Source: Caldifarciminota bacterium (GTDB lineage Bacteria; WOR-3; Hydrothermia; UBA1063; CAJXJZ01). Taken from it: a stretch of DNA of 10,809 nt. The position numbers and the translations under genes are program-made. Location: the NCBI GenBank assembly GCA_027073945.1, contig JALTEL010000462.1, positions 1 through 10,809 on the forward strand. Direction: 5' to 3'. A model generated the notes under the pieces. That model was not told where the DNA came from, did no database searches, and saw nothing but the letters and a program-made list of their open reading frames with translations. This document shows, in pieces, positions 1 to 6,060 of this stretch (within the stretch, counting starts at the first letter, position 1; each line of letters begins with the position of its first letter).

Positions 1-23
1 GCCGGGGGGATGTGAACAGTTAC
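1..23 (+). repeat. Family A palindromic element, right-end fragment
   Basis: The first 23 bases match the right outer end of family A (the GGCCGG arm end, then GGGATGTGAACAGTTAC). They join directly to the arm of the next copy at position 24. This suggests that a tandem run of A elements, like the one at the right edge, continues beyond the left edge of the window. Confidence 0.7.
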
Positions 24-154
24 CCGGCCAGTGGTAGCATTTTGAAGGGTTTCAGTGCGGATTAATAGGCAGAGGCCCTGATCTTGTGCATCAAGCGATG
101 CTTCTGAAACCCTTCAAAATGCTACCACTGGCCGGAGGGAATGTGAACAGTTAC
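24..154 (+). repeat. Family A palindromic element (left outer end missing)
   Basis: The left arm at 24-55 and right arm at 104-135 are perfect reverse complements over 32 bp, with a 48-nt loop at 56-103. The loop contains a small hairpin, GCATC-AAGC-GATGC (88-101). The right outer end reads TGTGAACAGTTAC up to 154. The left outer end (GTAACCGTTCACA and the following ~25 bp) is absent and replaced by the end of the preceding copy. It lies downstream of fliR, before the expected next flagellar gene. No protein is encoded. Transcribed on either strand it would form a long hairpin. Confidence 0.85.
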
Positions 155-251
155 ACTCTCAGAGAGTAACTATTTACTGACACTTGCGTCAAAAAAATAG
201 ATATTCTCTGACTATGACCGGGAAATCTCCCTTGGATATAAAATCGTGGCT

Positions 252-1022
252 TTACATTAAACGAAGGAGTAAATTTAACTTATCTCCAAAATTTAAAAAA
301 ATCCCACTCATTATTCTCGTAAAAATGGGAAGAGTTAATCCTATACCTATAAGTCCTATAGCTATTTTTAGAGGAAATCCGACAATAAGTATGTTGATTT
401 GGGGAACAGTTCTGGCAATTAACCCAAATCCAATACTTGTCATCAATAGTGCAGTGATAATTGGAGCACCTATCTTGACTGCAATGATAAAAATATCTTT
501 TGAAATTTCCACAATTGACTGCATTAATTCTGGCGAAAAGTGGAAATCAAGCGGGGAGATAATTCTATAGCTCTCTGCAATAGCATACAAAAATACATGG
601 TGCCCATCAACAGCAAGAAAAATTAAGATCGCAATGAGATACTGAAATTGAGCTATGATAGAAACTTGTTCACTTGTTATAGGATCAAACACATTTACAA
701 TAGCAAAACCCATTTGAAAACCTACAAGCTGCCCTGCTATCTGCACTCCAGCAAAAACCAATCTACCTGCAAAACCTATAATAATTCCAATAATAACTTC
801 CCCCAGCATTCCAGATATTAATGAAAGAATCCCAAGACTTGGAAGATGAAATTTGATAAAAGGAAAAAGAAGAAATGCTATCATTAATGATAACCCACCT
901 TTTATTCTAACAGGAACTGTTCTATTACCAAAGATCGGAATAGTGATCACTATAGCACTCGCTCTTAATAAAATAAATATAAATCTTTCTAGATCTTCAG
1001 CTGTTATTTGTGATATATTCAT
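252..1022 (-). CDS. fliR: Flagellar export gate protein FliR
   Basis: FliR is a multi-pass membrane protein of the flagellar type III export gate. It assembles with FliP and FliQ into the helical core of the export channel at the base of the MS ring. The 256-residue length is normal for the family. The protein is hydrophobic throughout, opening with ITAEDLERFIFILLRASAIV and carrying the family-typical stretch GQLVGFQMGFAIVNVFDP, then a C-terminal half with PQINILIVGFPLKIAIG. The ATG at 1022 gives the full family N-terminus, although no strong ribosome binding site is visible before it. It follows fliQ by 47 bp. flhB usually follows in such operons and would lie beyond the left edge. No damage is seen. 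Confidence 0.95.
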   Translation of the reverse strand: MNISQITAEDLERFIFILLRASAIVITIPIFGNRTVPVRIKGGLSLMIAFLLFPFIKFHLPSLGILSLISGMLGEVIIGIIIGFAGRLVFAGVQIAGQLVGFQMGFAIVNVFDPITSEQVSIIAQFQYLIAILIFLAVDGHHVFLYAIAESYRIISPLDFHFSPELMQSIVEISKDIFIIAVKIGAPIITALLMTSIGFGLIARTVPQINILIVGFPLKIAIGLIGIGLTLPIFTRIMSGIFLNFGDKLNLLLRLM

Positions 1023-1069
1023 TTGAATTGAGATAATGTTACTTAAATTTAAGCGCTAATAGTGAACCC

Positions 1070-1339
1070 TTACCTAATATACATAGGTATAGAGGAAAAA
1101 AGTCTCTGTGTATAGCTAACCATAAGATTAATCATCCAAGGAAGAGCAATAATAAGAGCAATCATAACGGCTATTATTTTGGGAACAAATGTTAATGTCA
1201 TTTCCTGAATCTGCGTCACGGCCTGAAATATACTGACAATAAGGCCAACTACAAGACCCACGATAAGCATGGGAGCAGAAAGCAATAGAGTAACTTTTAT
1301 GGCTTCACCGGCTATCCCGATAATCAAATCGGTATTCAC
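1070..1339 (-). CDS. fliQ: Flagellar export gate protein FliQ
   Basis: FliQ is a small inner-membrane subunit of the FliP-FliQ-FliR export gate. Its 89 residues match the family length. Two hydrophobic hairpin segments are visible (about residues 15-38 and 50-73) around the conserved loop VSIFQAVTQIQEMTLTFVPK. The start is GTG at 1337-1339, chosen because a clear Shine-Dalgarno (GAAAGGGG, 1346-1353) lies 6 nt upstream and the N-terminus (MNTDLIIGIAGEAIKV) fits the family. The gap to fliP upstream was widened by a family A insertion (1388-1561). That insertion leaves the ribosome binding site and about 48 bp of native leader intact. Confidence 0.95.
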   Translation of the reverse strand: MNTDLIIGIAGEAIKVTLLLSAPMLIVGLVVGLIVSIFQAVTQIQEMTLTFVPKIIAVMIALIIALPWMINLMVSYTQRLFSSIPMYIR

Positions 1340-1345
1340 TATTTG

Positions 1346-1353
1346 CCCCTTTC
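1346..1353 (-). promoter_or_regulatory. Ribosome binding site of fliQ
   Basis: On the minus strand GAAAGGGG precedes the GTG start of fliQ by 6 nt, which supports the non-ATG start. It also shows that fliQ carries its own initiation signal despite the element inserted between it and fliP. Confidence 0.7.
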
Positions 1354-1367
1354 ATTTTTTCATTATA

Positions 1368-1386
1368 TCTCTTTTAATAAAAGAGA
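1368..1386. repeat. Perfect short palindrome beside the A insertion
   Basis: TCTCTTTTA-A-TAAAAGAGA is a perfect 9-1-9 palindrome in the fliQ leader. The family A element inserted at its right edge, so the target duplication AAAGAGAA (1380-1387) overlaps one arm. It could form a small AT-rich hairpin, but it lacks the GC-rich stem of a rho-independent terminator. Confidence 0.55.
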
Positions 1387-1387
1387 A

Positions 1388-1561
1388 GTAACCGTTCACA
1401 CCCCCTCCTGTTTGCAACCCTTCATGTCTCCGGCCAGCGGTGGCCTTTTGAAGGGTTTCAGCGCAGATTAATAGGCAGAGGCCCTGATTTTGTGCATCAA
1501 GCGATGCTTCTGAAACCCTTCAAAAGGCCACCGCTGGCCGGGGAGGAATGTGAACGGGTAC
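1388..1561 (+). mobile_element. Family A palindromic element (MITE-like), fliP-fliQ gap
   Basis: This 174-bp element begins GTAACCGTTCACA and ends TGTGAACGGGTAC. It is flanked by the direct repeat AAAGAGAA at 1380-1387 and 1562-1569, the footprint of transposition. Its 32-bp arms at 1430-1461 and 1510-1541 are perfectly complementary and enclose a 48-nt loop with the conserved GCATCAAGCGATGC hairpin. It has no coding capacity. GTAA termini with an 8-bp target duplication are characteristic of IS66-family transposition (established for the family). Assigning this element to that family is inference, since no transposase is present here. Confidence 0.85.
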
Positions 1562-1582
1562 AAAGAGAACTGTATCTTATCT

Positions 1583-2362
1583 TCAACTAAAACTCCTAAC
1601 CAATGAACCAACTATTAAATACCATCCATCAGCCAACACAAAAAGAAGCAATTTGAATGGCAGGCTTATCATTACAGGTGGCAGCATCATCATCCCCATG
1701 GATAAAAGTACGCTGGCAACAACCATATCCAGTATCAAAAAAGGTAAATAAATCATAAAACCAATCTGAAAAGCTGTCTTTAATTCACTAATTATAAAAG
1801 CAGGTATTAATACTGGTAAAGTTATATCGTCTGGCGTCTTAGGTCTCTTCCCTCTTGAAATTTTTATAAATAAGGCAATATCCTTCTCTCTTGTCTGCCT
1901 TAACATAAATTTTTTCATGGCCTGCGCTGTCATGTCAAGGGCCTTTTTAGCCGATATCTGTTCATTGAAATATGGTTGCAGTGCCTGGTTATTCACCTTG
2001 TTCCAGACAGGCATCATAATAAAAAAGGTCAAAAAGAGAGATAATCCAATAATGATTTGGTTCGGGGGCATTTGCTGTGTGCCCAGAGCATGTCTTAGGA
2101 GAGAAAGAACTACAACGATTCGGGTAAATGACGTCAACATTATAAGTATTGACGGAGCAAGAGACAATACTGTAAGAATAAACAATAGCTGTAGAACTAT
2201 TGCTATTTTATTAGGTCCATTAATACTATCATCAATAGTCAACTTTAATGGCGGAATAGAGAACGATTGACACCATGCAGCATCCACAAAAAAAAAGAAC
2301 CCGGAAATTATTAATATACCTATAAGACATAACTTCCATTTATTTCCTAAGCGCTTATACAT
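1583..2362 (-). CDS. fliP: Flagellar export gate protein FliP
   Basis: FliP forms the pentameric core of the type III export gate with FliQ and FliR. The protein starts with a cleavable-looking signal peptide (basic [10 protein letters not shown], hydrophobic residues 11-27, a possible cleavage region near AAWCQS). Four membrane segments follow. Conserved family blocks include [36 protein letters not shown], and near the C-terminus [20 protein letters not shown] followed by W. The reading frame extends 24 nt further upstream to a TTG at 2386. The ATG at 2362 is preferred because purine-rich AAAGGA and AAGGGA tracts lie just upstream and none lies before the TTG. That gives 259 residues, in the family range, and an 8-nt overlap with fliO. 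The fliP-fliQ gap carries the A insertion. Confidence 0.95.
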   Translation of the reverse strand: MYKRLGNKWKLCLIGILIISGFFFFVDAAWCQSFSIPPLKLTIDDSINGPNKIAIVLQLLFILTVLSLAPSILIMLTSFTRIVVVLSLLRHALGTQQMPPNQIIIGLSLFLTFFIMMPVWNKVNNQALQPYFNEQISAKKALDMTAQAMKKFMLRQTREKDIALFIKISRGKRPKTPDDITLPVLIPAFIISELKTAFQIGFMIYLPFLILDMVVASVLLSMGMMMLPPVMISLPFKLLLFVLADGWYLIVGSLVRSFS

Positions 2363-2756
2363 TTTCCCTTTCGTTCCTTTCCACAAAATGACTATGGGAA
2401 AATATTTTTGTCTTACAGCGCATTAAATAATCAGAAAAAAGGGGGGTTTTAGCCTCTTGCCGCTGGATACTTTTCAGTTGTTCAAGCGAGCTATGATCCA
2501 CTATTTTTGTCAATAAAGATATCTGATTATTAGAGATACCAATCACCAAGATATCCCCCAATACATCGATGAGCATGATACTATTTTTGGGCCCTAGATA
2601 CTGCGTAGACAAAATCTTCATTAATCCATCATTTATTCCTCCTGTTCTCTTCATAGCCTTTTTGAGCAAGTACATGCTTATGAGCATGATACCCAGCGTA
2701 ATAGCAAGGGCCGATATGATCTTCAAAAAAAATGGGAATAGATTCGGTGAATTCAT
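2355..2756 (-). CDS. fliO: Flagellar biosynthesis protein FliO
   Basis: FliO is a small, poorly conserved membrane protein that helps assemble the FliP ring. This copy has 133 residues. It has one N-terminal membrane segment (about residues 9-31, [19 protein letters not shown]), a short basic turn (KKAMKRTGG), then a compact cytoplasmic domain with the family-typical [20 protein letters not shown] and [12 protein letters not shown]. The identification rests on this pattern together with its place between fliN and fliP. It overlaps the preferred fliP start by 8 nt, suggesting translational coupling. No strong Shine-Dalgarno is seen before the ATG, and fliN ends only 17 bp upstream. Confidence 0.9.
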   Translation of the reverse strand: MNSPNLFPFFLKIISALAITLGIMLISMYLLKKAMKRTGGINDGLMKILSTQYLGPKNSIMLIDVLGDILVIGISNNQISLLTKIVDHSSLEQLKSIQRQEAKTPLFSDYLMRCKTKIFSHSHFVERNERENV

Positions 2757-2773
2757 GATATATTAAATTATGA

Positions 2774-3307
2774 TTATTTAAGTTTATTAATTCTCTCAGC
2801 AGTAGAGACAACATCCGTTAATCTAACTCCAAACTTTTCGTTAACTACGACCACTTCACCCCGAGCAATTAACCTGTCATTGACAAAAATATCCATTGGT
2901 TCTCCTGCAAGTTTCGTTAACTCTACAACTGAGCCCTGTCCTAACTGAAGAAGTTCACCTATCAACATCTTACCTCTACCCAGCTCAACAGTCACTGTAA
3001 GAGGGATATCTAAAATGAAGTCTAAATCTACTGAAGGCCCCTTCCTCTCACTTTTTTTTATGTCTTTAATCTTAACGCTACTGACCTCTTTTTTTGCAGT
3101 TGATTCCTTTGCCTTCTCAAGTTCATCCTGAACATCGTCCCAGCCAATATCTTCATCTGGTTTTGTGTCTTTAATCTTAACGCTACTGACCTCTTTTTTT
3201 GCAGTTGGCTGCTTTGCCTTCTCAAGTTCATCCTGAACATCATCCCAGCCAATATCTTCATCCGGTTTTGTGTCTTTTACTTCTTGAATTGAGTCATTCT
3301 TTTCCAT
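2774..3307 (-). CDS. fliN: Flagellar motor switch protein FliN with duplicated N-terminal extension
   Basis: FliN lines the bottom of the C-ring with FliM and helps in rotation switching and docking of export cargo. The C-terminal SpoA/FliN domain occupies about residues 97-175 (ILDIPLTVTVELGRGKMLIG, GSVVELTKLAGEPMDIFVND, LIARGEVVVVNEKFGVRLTD). The N-terminal part is an acidic and lysine-rich extension with a 35-residue unit (KDTKPDEDIGWDDVQDELEK and the following 15 residues) present twice in tandem at residues 11-45 and 46-80. The ATG at 3307 is chosen over an in-frame GTG at 3331 because AAAAGG (3317-3322) lies 9 nt before it. That gives 177 residues. The gap to fliM upstream is 549 bp from this start and full of mobile repeats. 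Confidence 0.93.
   Translation of the reverse strand: MEKNDSIQEVKDTKPDEDIGWDDVQDELEKAKQPTAKKEVSSVKIKDTKPDEDIGWDDVQDELEKAKESTAKKEVSSVKIKDIKKSERKGPSVDLDFILDIPLTVTVELGRGKMLIGELLQLGQGSVVELTKLAGEPMDIFVNDRLIARGEVVVVNEKFGVRLTDVVSTAERINKLK
3061..3270 (-). repeat. 105-bp in-frame tandem duplication inside fliN
   Basis: Two 105-bp units (3061-3165 and 3166-3270) are nearly identical in DNA and encode two 35-residue copies differing at about three residues (QP against ES near position 23, and a slightly different junction). The low divergence at DNA level, including synonymous sites, suggests a recent duplication in the linker before the FliN core domain. Confidence 0.9.
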
Positions 3308-3316
3308 ATAGATATA

Positions 3317-3322
3317 CCTTTT
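3317..3322 (-). promoter_or_regulatory. Ribosome binding site deciding the fliN start
   Basis: AAAAGG on the minus strand lies 9 nt before the ATG at 3307. The alternative GTG at 3331 has no such signal and borders the inverted repeat at 3332-3355. Confidence 0.6.
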
Positions 3323-3331
3323 ATGTAGCAC

Positions 3332-3355
3332 CTAAATTAAGCGATTAGCTATTAG
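3332..3355 (+). repeat. Left arm of a 24-bp imperfect inverted repeat bracketing the fliM-fliN gap
   Basis: Positions 3332-3355 pair with 3837-3860, with 3 mismatches in 24 when one is reverse complemented. Together they bracket the whole B/C/A nest. The left arm stops at the alternative GTG of fliN, and the right arm runs over the fliM stop codon (3857-3859). The core is TTAGCTATTAG. Whether it is the end of another, older element or a native hairpin later split by family B is not clear. Confidence 0.65.
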
Positions 3356-3395
3356 TTCAGTAACTTCTCAATAAGTCCTGGCAATACAGTGTTTC

Positions 3396-3440
3396 CCCTC
3401 ACCCAAACCCTCTCCCTTGGGGGAGAGGGCAGGGTGAGGA
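3396..3440. repeat. CCCTCACCC/CCCTCTCCC intergenic palindrome
   Basis: CCTCACCC (3397-3404) pairs with GGGTGAGG (3432-3439), and CCCTCTCCC (3408-3416) pairs with GGGAGAGGG (3421-3429), giving a two-part hairpin. This palindrome type recurs in intergenic regions of many unrelated bacteria. Here it replaces the left outer end of the C element inside B, so it arrived after C or together with a rearrangement. Confidence 0.75.
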
Positions 3441-3618
3441 GGGTGCTTCTTTTTCCAACATGCTCTCGCCCCTTGTTTTCTAAGGTTTTTGCAGCATAGG
3501 ACCCTCCCTGTTCTCCTCCGCTGCGCTCCGGAGCCAGGGTTTCCAATGCTGCAAAAACCAAGAAAACTACAGGGCTAACGCAAATCGTTTCCAAAAGAAG
3601 CACCTTGTGATCGGTTAC
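3441..3618 (+). repeat. Family C element, left end truncated
   Basis: It begins at GGGTGCTTCTTTTTCC, lacking the outer GTAACCGATCACA, and ends with GAAGCACCTTGTGATCGGTTAC-type sequence at 3618. Inner arms TAAGGTTTTTGCAGCA and TGCTGCAAAAACC form a second hairpin. It matches the reverse complement of 8029-8218 almost base for base. Confidence 0.75.
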
Positions 3619-3646
3619 ACCGAAGTTGCCAGGACTTATTGAGAAG

Positions 3647-3819
3647 GTAACCGTTCACACCCCCTCCTGTTGCAACCGCCCATGTCCCCGGCCAGCGGTA
3701 GCTTTTTTCAGGGTTTCAGTGCGGATTAATCGCAGAGTGCCCTGATCTTGTGCATCAAGCGATGCTCCTGAAACCCTGAAAAAAGCTACCGCTGGCCGGA
3801 AGGGAATGTGAACACTTAC
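3647..3819 (+). mobile_element. Family A palindromic element inserted in family B
   Basis: This 173-bp element starts GTAACCGTTCACA and ends TGTGAACACTTAC. It is flanked by the direct repeat ATTGAGAAG (3638-3646 and 3820-3828), which is part of the B inverted end. The B copy at 7997-8250 shows the uninterrupted site (ATTGAGAAGTTAC). Arms 3688-3719 and 3768-3799 are perfect 32-bp complements with a 48-nt loop. Their sequence (core GCTTTTTTCAGGG) differs from the other copies but is fully matched on both sides. Confidence 0.87.
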
Positions 3820-3856
3820 ATTGAGAAGTTACAAGGCTAATAGCTAACTGCTCAAT

Positions 3857-4831
3857 TTAGTTAGCAATAAATTGTGATATCGCTACTGCCTGGTTCCCCT
3901 TATATATGCCTGGTTGTCCCTTAAACTTAAGGACATTTTCTACATAGATATCCAGATCATCGGTGTAGCAATGATCCAATACAATCACATCTCCATCTTT
4001 CAAACCTAGAATATCCCTTCCAGTAAGTTCTGCTCTACCCAACTCAACGGTCAAGTCCACATTCGAATGCTTAAGCTCTTCCTTAAACTGATCCGCCCAT
4101 TCTCTGTCAATCTCAAGTCCTTCGGTTTGATAACCTCCTAATAAAATCTCTCTGATTGGAGCTAGTGTTGAATAAGGTATGCAAAAAATCATCGTCCCTT
4201 GAGAAAATCCTATATCACATTCAAATCTCATGACAACTACAATATCGGTAGGCGCTACAATTTGTGCAAATTGAGGATTAGTTTCCGATTTTATATAGGT
4301 GATAGTAAGGTCCTTGATAGGCTTCCATACCTTCTCAAAATCAGAGAGCGCACTCAATACAATTCTATTTATGAGTTTATTCTCTATAGATGTAAAATCT
4401 CTTCCCTCAATTTTATAGTTTTCCTGTCCTGAACCGCCAAAAATGATATCAATCAGTGCAAAGACAACTTGTGATTCAAGAATAAAGAGGGCATTGCCTT
4501 TCAATGGTTCCATCTTAAATACATGCATACTCGTAGGTACAGGCACAGTCTTCATAAATTGTCCATACTTAGTTATATCTACGGAGAGGGTAGTTATATT
4601 GATAACCTTTTTTAACAATGACGAGATCGTTATACCGAATATCCTGGTAAATTTTTCACCTGTCATTTCCAGGGCCGGCATCCTTCCCCTTACGATTCTA
4701 TCCTGGTTGGTTAGATTGTATGGCTGAACTGCTGAAGGATCAGAGATCTCCTCTTGTTCTGTTTCAATCTCTCCTCCTGATATCCCGTTTAAGAGAGCAT
4801 CTATCTCTTCCTGTGATAATATCTGGGACAT
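3857..4831 (-). CDS. fliM: Flagellar motor switch protein FliM
   Basis: FliM is the C-ring protein that receives phosphorylated CheY and passes the switching signal to FliG. The 324 residues fit the family. The N-terminal CheY-binding peptide is clear (MSQILSQEEIDALLNGI). The middle domain carries the conserved GGSG loop at residues 132-135 (DIIFGGSGQ), the FliG-contact region. The C-terminal SpoA domain starts near residue 257 (NVDLTVELGRAELTGRDILG). The ATG at 4831 has the best ribosome binding site of the window. fliL ends 38 bp upstream. The downstream gap to fliN is crowded by nested elements, and the 24-bp inverted repeat overlaps the stop codon. FliM and FliN act together, so the interruption of what is normally a tight gene pair is notable. 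Confidence 0.97.
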   Translation of the reverse strand: MSQILSQEEIDALLNGISGGEIETEQEEISDPSAVQPYNLTNQDRIVRGRMPALEMTGEKFTRIFGITISSLLKKVINITTLSVDITKYGQFMKTVPVPTSMHVFKMEPLKGNALFILESQVVFALIDIIFGGSGQENYKIEGRDFTSIENKLINRIVLSALSDFEKVWKPIKDLTITYIKSETNPQFAQIVAPTDIVVVMRFECDIGFSQGTMIFCIPYSTLAPIREILLGGYQTEGLEIDREWADQFKEELKHSNVDLTVELGRAELTGRDILGLKDGDVIVLDHCYTDDLDIYVENVLKFKGQPGIYKGNQAVAISQFIAN

Positions 4832-4836
4832 TTATG

Positions 4837-4842
4837 TCCTCC
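4837..4842 (-). promoter_or_regulatory. Strong ribosome binding site of fliM
   Basis: GGAGGA on the minus strand ends about 5 nt before the fliM ATG, a near-consensus Shine-Dalgarno. It is stronger than those of its neighbours, as might suit a C-ring protein needed in many copies. Confidence 0.75.
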
Positions 4843-4869
4843 ACCCGGATTTCATCAAACGATTCAAGG

Positions 4870-5364
4870 CTATTGAATAATAAATTCAGTAAAGTAAACC
4901 CTTGTAATTTGACCTTTGCTAAGATAGTTATTCAGGCGTAGGGCGATTTCATCCTTAAGGCGTTGTTTTCCTTCAAAAGTTGCTATATCTTTATATGTCT
5001 TTGAAGAAAGGAGGCCTAAAAGGCTATCCATTATTTCCGGCTTTAATGAATTTAATTCAGATATACAACCCTTATTAGACAATTCGAGTTGGATTGTGAT
5101 CTTCAAATATCTTCCACCATTATCATCCATCAAATTTACAATAATGCTATTTATAGGCCAAAAGAGCTTTTTTGCCTTAACTGGTTGTTTGGCCTCTTCT
5201 TTAGGATGTGTGGAAAAGTGAGTCGTATAGTACCACCAGCCACCAAAAGCCGCGGCTCCTAAGGCTACAATTGCAAAGGCTATTACAATCCATTTCAGGA
5301 AAGAGAAACTTTTTTTTGAACCCTTTTCTATAGCAGTCTCTTTTTTGATCTCTTCTTCAGCCAT
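4870..5364 (-). CDS. fliL: Flagellar basal body-associated protein FliL
   Basis: FliL is a single-pass inner-membrane protein that encircles and stabilises the stator near the basal body. The 164 residues show a charged lysine-rich N-terminus (1-20), one membrane helix (about 23-45, FLKWIVIAFAIVALGAAAFG), a proline/lysine linker, then the periplasmic FliL domain (from about 67: FWPINSIIVNLMDDNGGRYL, KITIQLELS). The C-terminus is family-typical (GQITRVYFTEFIIQ). AAGGGA lies about 6 nt before the ATG. It follows the second motB-like gene by 12 bp, so stator genes and FliL are expressed together. Confidence 0.94.
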   Translation of the reverse strand: MAEEEIKKETAIEKGSKKSFSFLKWIVIAFAIVALGAAAFGGWWYYTTHFSTHPKEEAKQPVKAKKLFWPINSIIVNLMDDNGGRYLKITIQLELSNKGCISELNSLKPEIMDSLLGLLSSKTYKDIATFEGKQRLKDEIALRLNNYLSKGQITRVYFTEFIIQ

Positions 5365-5376
5365 TAATTTCCCTTA

Positions 5377-6060
5377 TTAATCTTTTTTTAATGTCAAAAT
5401 GATCTCTACTCTCCTATTGAGTTCTCTGTTATGGTCACTCACGTTTGGATAAATGGGCCTTGAATCACCGTAACCTACAGCAGAAAGCCTCTCAGGAGAA
5501 ATATTGCCTTTAGAAATAAAATATTTAACAACGTTTACAGCACGGGCTACTGAAAGTTCCCAGTTGGAGGGAAAACGTTTAGTATCTATAGGGATATCAT
5601 CTGTATGGCCCTCCACTCTTATTTGACAATCAGTCTTCTGTAAAATAGAACTCAATTTTTTAAGAGAAGGATAGTTTTTCTTTTCGATTTCAGCCATACC
5701 TGTCTTGAAGAACAACTTTTCTTTTAATCTAACAGAAACTCCTTCCTCCGTCACCTTTGCATGCATATTATCTATATTGTTTATATGCATAGTTAATCTT
5801 CTTTTTTTCTCCTCAAACCTTAAGTGCCGATTCTCTATGGGACGGATGAAGGGCTTGAAGACTCTGCTATCTTTTTTCTCAAAATTTAATATCCCAAAGG
5901 CATCATTTATTGCATAAACTGCATCCCTGACCTTGGCCACATCAAGTTTTGACATCGAAAGGAGCAAAACAAAAAAGGTAAGGAGCAAATTCATCATATC
6001 ATTAAAAGTACACAGCCATTTACTCTCCTTATCGTCTGAATCTTTATAACGTTTCTTCAA
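5377..6060 (-). CDS. MotB-like stator protein with OmpA peptidoglycan-binding domain (Asp present)
   Basis: The single N-terminal membrane helix (residues 15-37, WLCTFNDMMNLLLTFFVLLL) matches the MotB helix. Asp21 aligns with the proton- or ion-binding aspartate (Asp32 in E. coli MotB). The OmpA-like domain (about 105-227) has IRVEGHTDDIPID, PSNWELSVARAVNVVKYF and NRRVEIIL, typical for anchoring the stator to peptidoglycan. With MotA it would form the ion channel that drives rotation. The start is TTG at 6058-6060, directly after the TGA of the gene before it. The first internal ATG would cut into the membrane helix, so TTG is the only sensible start. Of the two MotB-like proteins this one has the canonical channel residue, so it is the better candidate for the true MotB. 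Confidence 0.9.
   Translation of the reverse strand: MKKRYKDSDDKESKWLCTFNDMMNLLLTFFVLLLSMSKLDVAKVRDAVYAINDAFGILNFEKKDSRVFKPFIRPIENRHLRFEEKKRRLTMHINNIDNMHAKVTEEGVSVRLKEKLFFKTGMAEIEKKNYPSLKKLSSILQKTDCQIRVEGHTDDIPIDTKRFPSNWELSVARAVNVVKYFISKGNISPERLSAVGYGDSRPIYPNVSDHNRELNRRVEIILTLKKD

Larger units (their letters stand above)
3360..3832 (+). mobile_element. Family B palindromic element carrying C remnant, split by an A insertion
   Basis: The left end is GTAACTTCTCAATAAGT (3360-3376), extended by CCTGGCAA. The matching inverted end (TTGCCAGG then ACTTATTGAGAAG) runs to 3646 and finishes with TTAC at 3829-3832, after the A insertion. About 200 bp of the interior are nearly identical, in inverted orientation, to the B copy at 7997-8250. 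The interior holds a family C element (3441-3618) and a generic palindrome (3396-3440). No clear target duplication flanks this copy. It carries an incidental open frame of about 80 codons that I do not consider a gene. Confidence 0.8.

Noticed and set aside
184..570. Open frame of 128 codons on the plus strand antisense to fliR
   Set aside because: It is a shadow frame of fliR with no ribosome site and no recognisable protein features. The same applies to the plus-strand frames over fliP, fliM, flgE and flgD.
1362..1367. TATAAT on the minus strand as a -10 box for fliQ next to the A insertion
   Set aside because: No acceptable -35 hexamer exists at 16-18 bp upstream, and the stretch is a low-complexity AT-rich palindrome, so the match is probably chance.
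3396..3440. Rho-independent terminator between fliM and fliN
   Set aside because: The GC-rich hairpin is not followed by a U-tract on the minus strand, and the sequence is a widespread intergenic palindrome within element B. Transcription must continue to reach fliN-fliR.
3352..3603. Open frame of 83 codons on the minus strand, with a near-identical N-terminus in a plus-strand frame at 8044-8265
   Set aside because: Both frames lie inside the family C palindrome and translate its inverted arms. The shared protein sequence follows from DNA repeat identity. The C-terminal ends differ, there is no ribosome site, and the third C copy does not preserve the frame.
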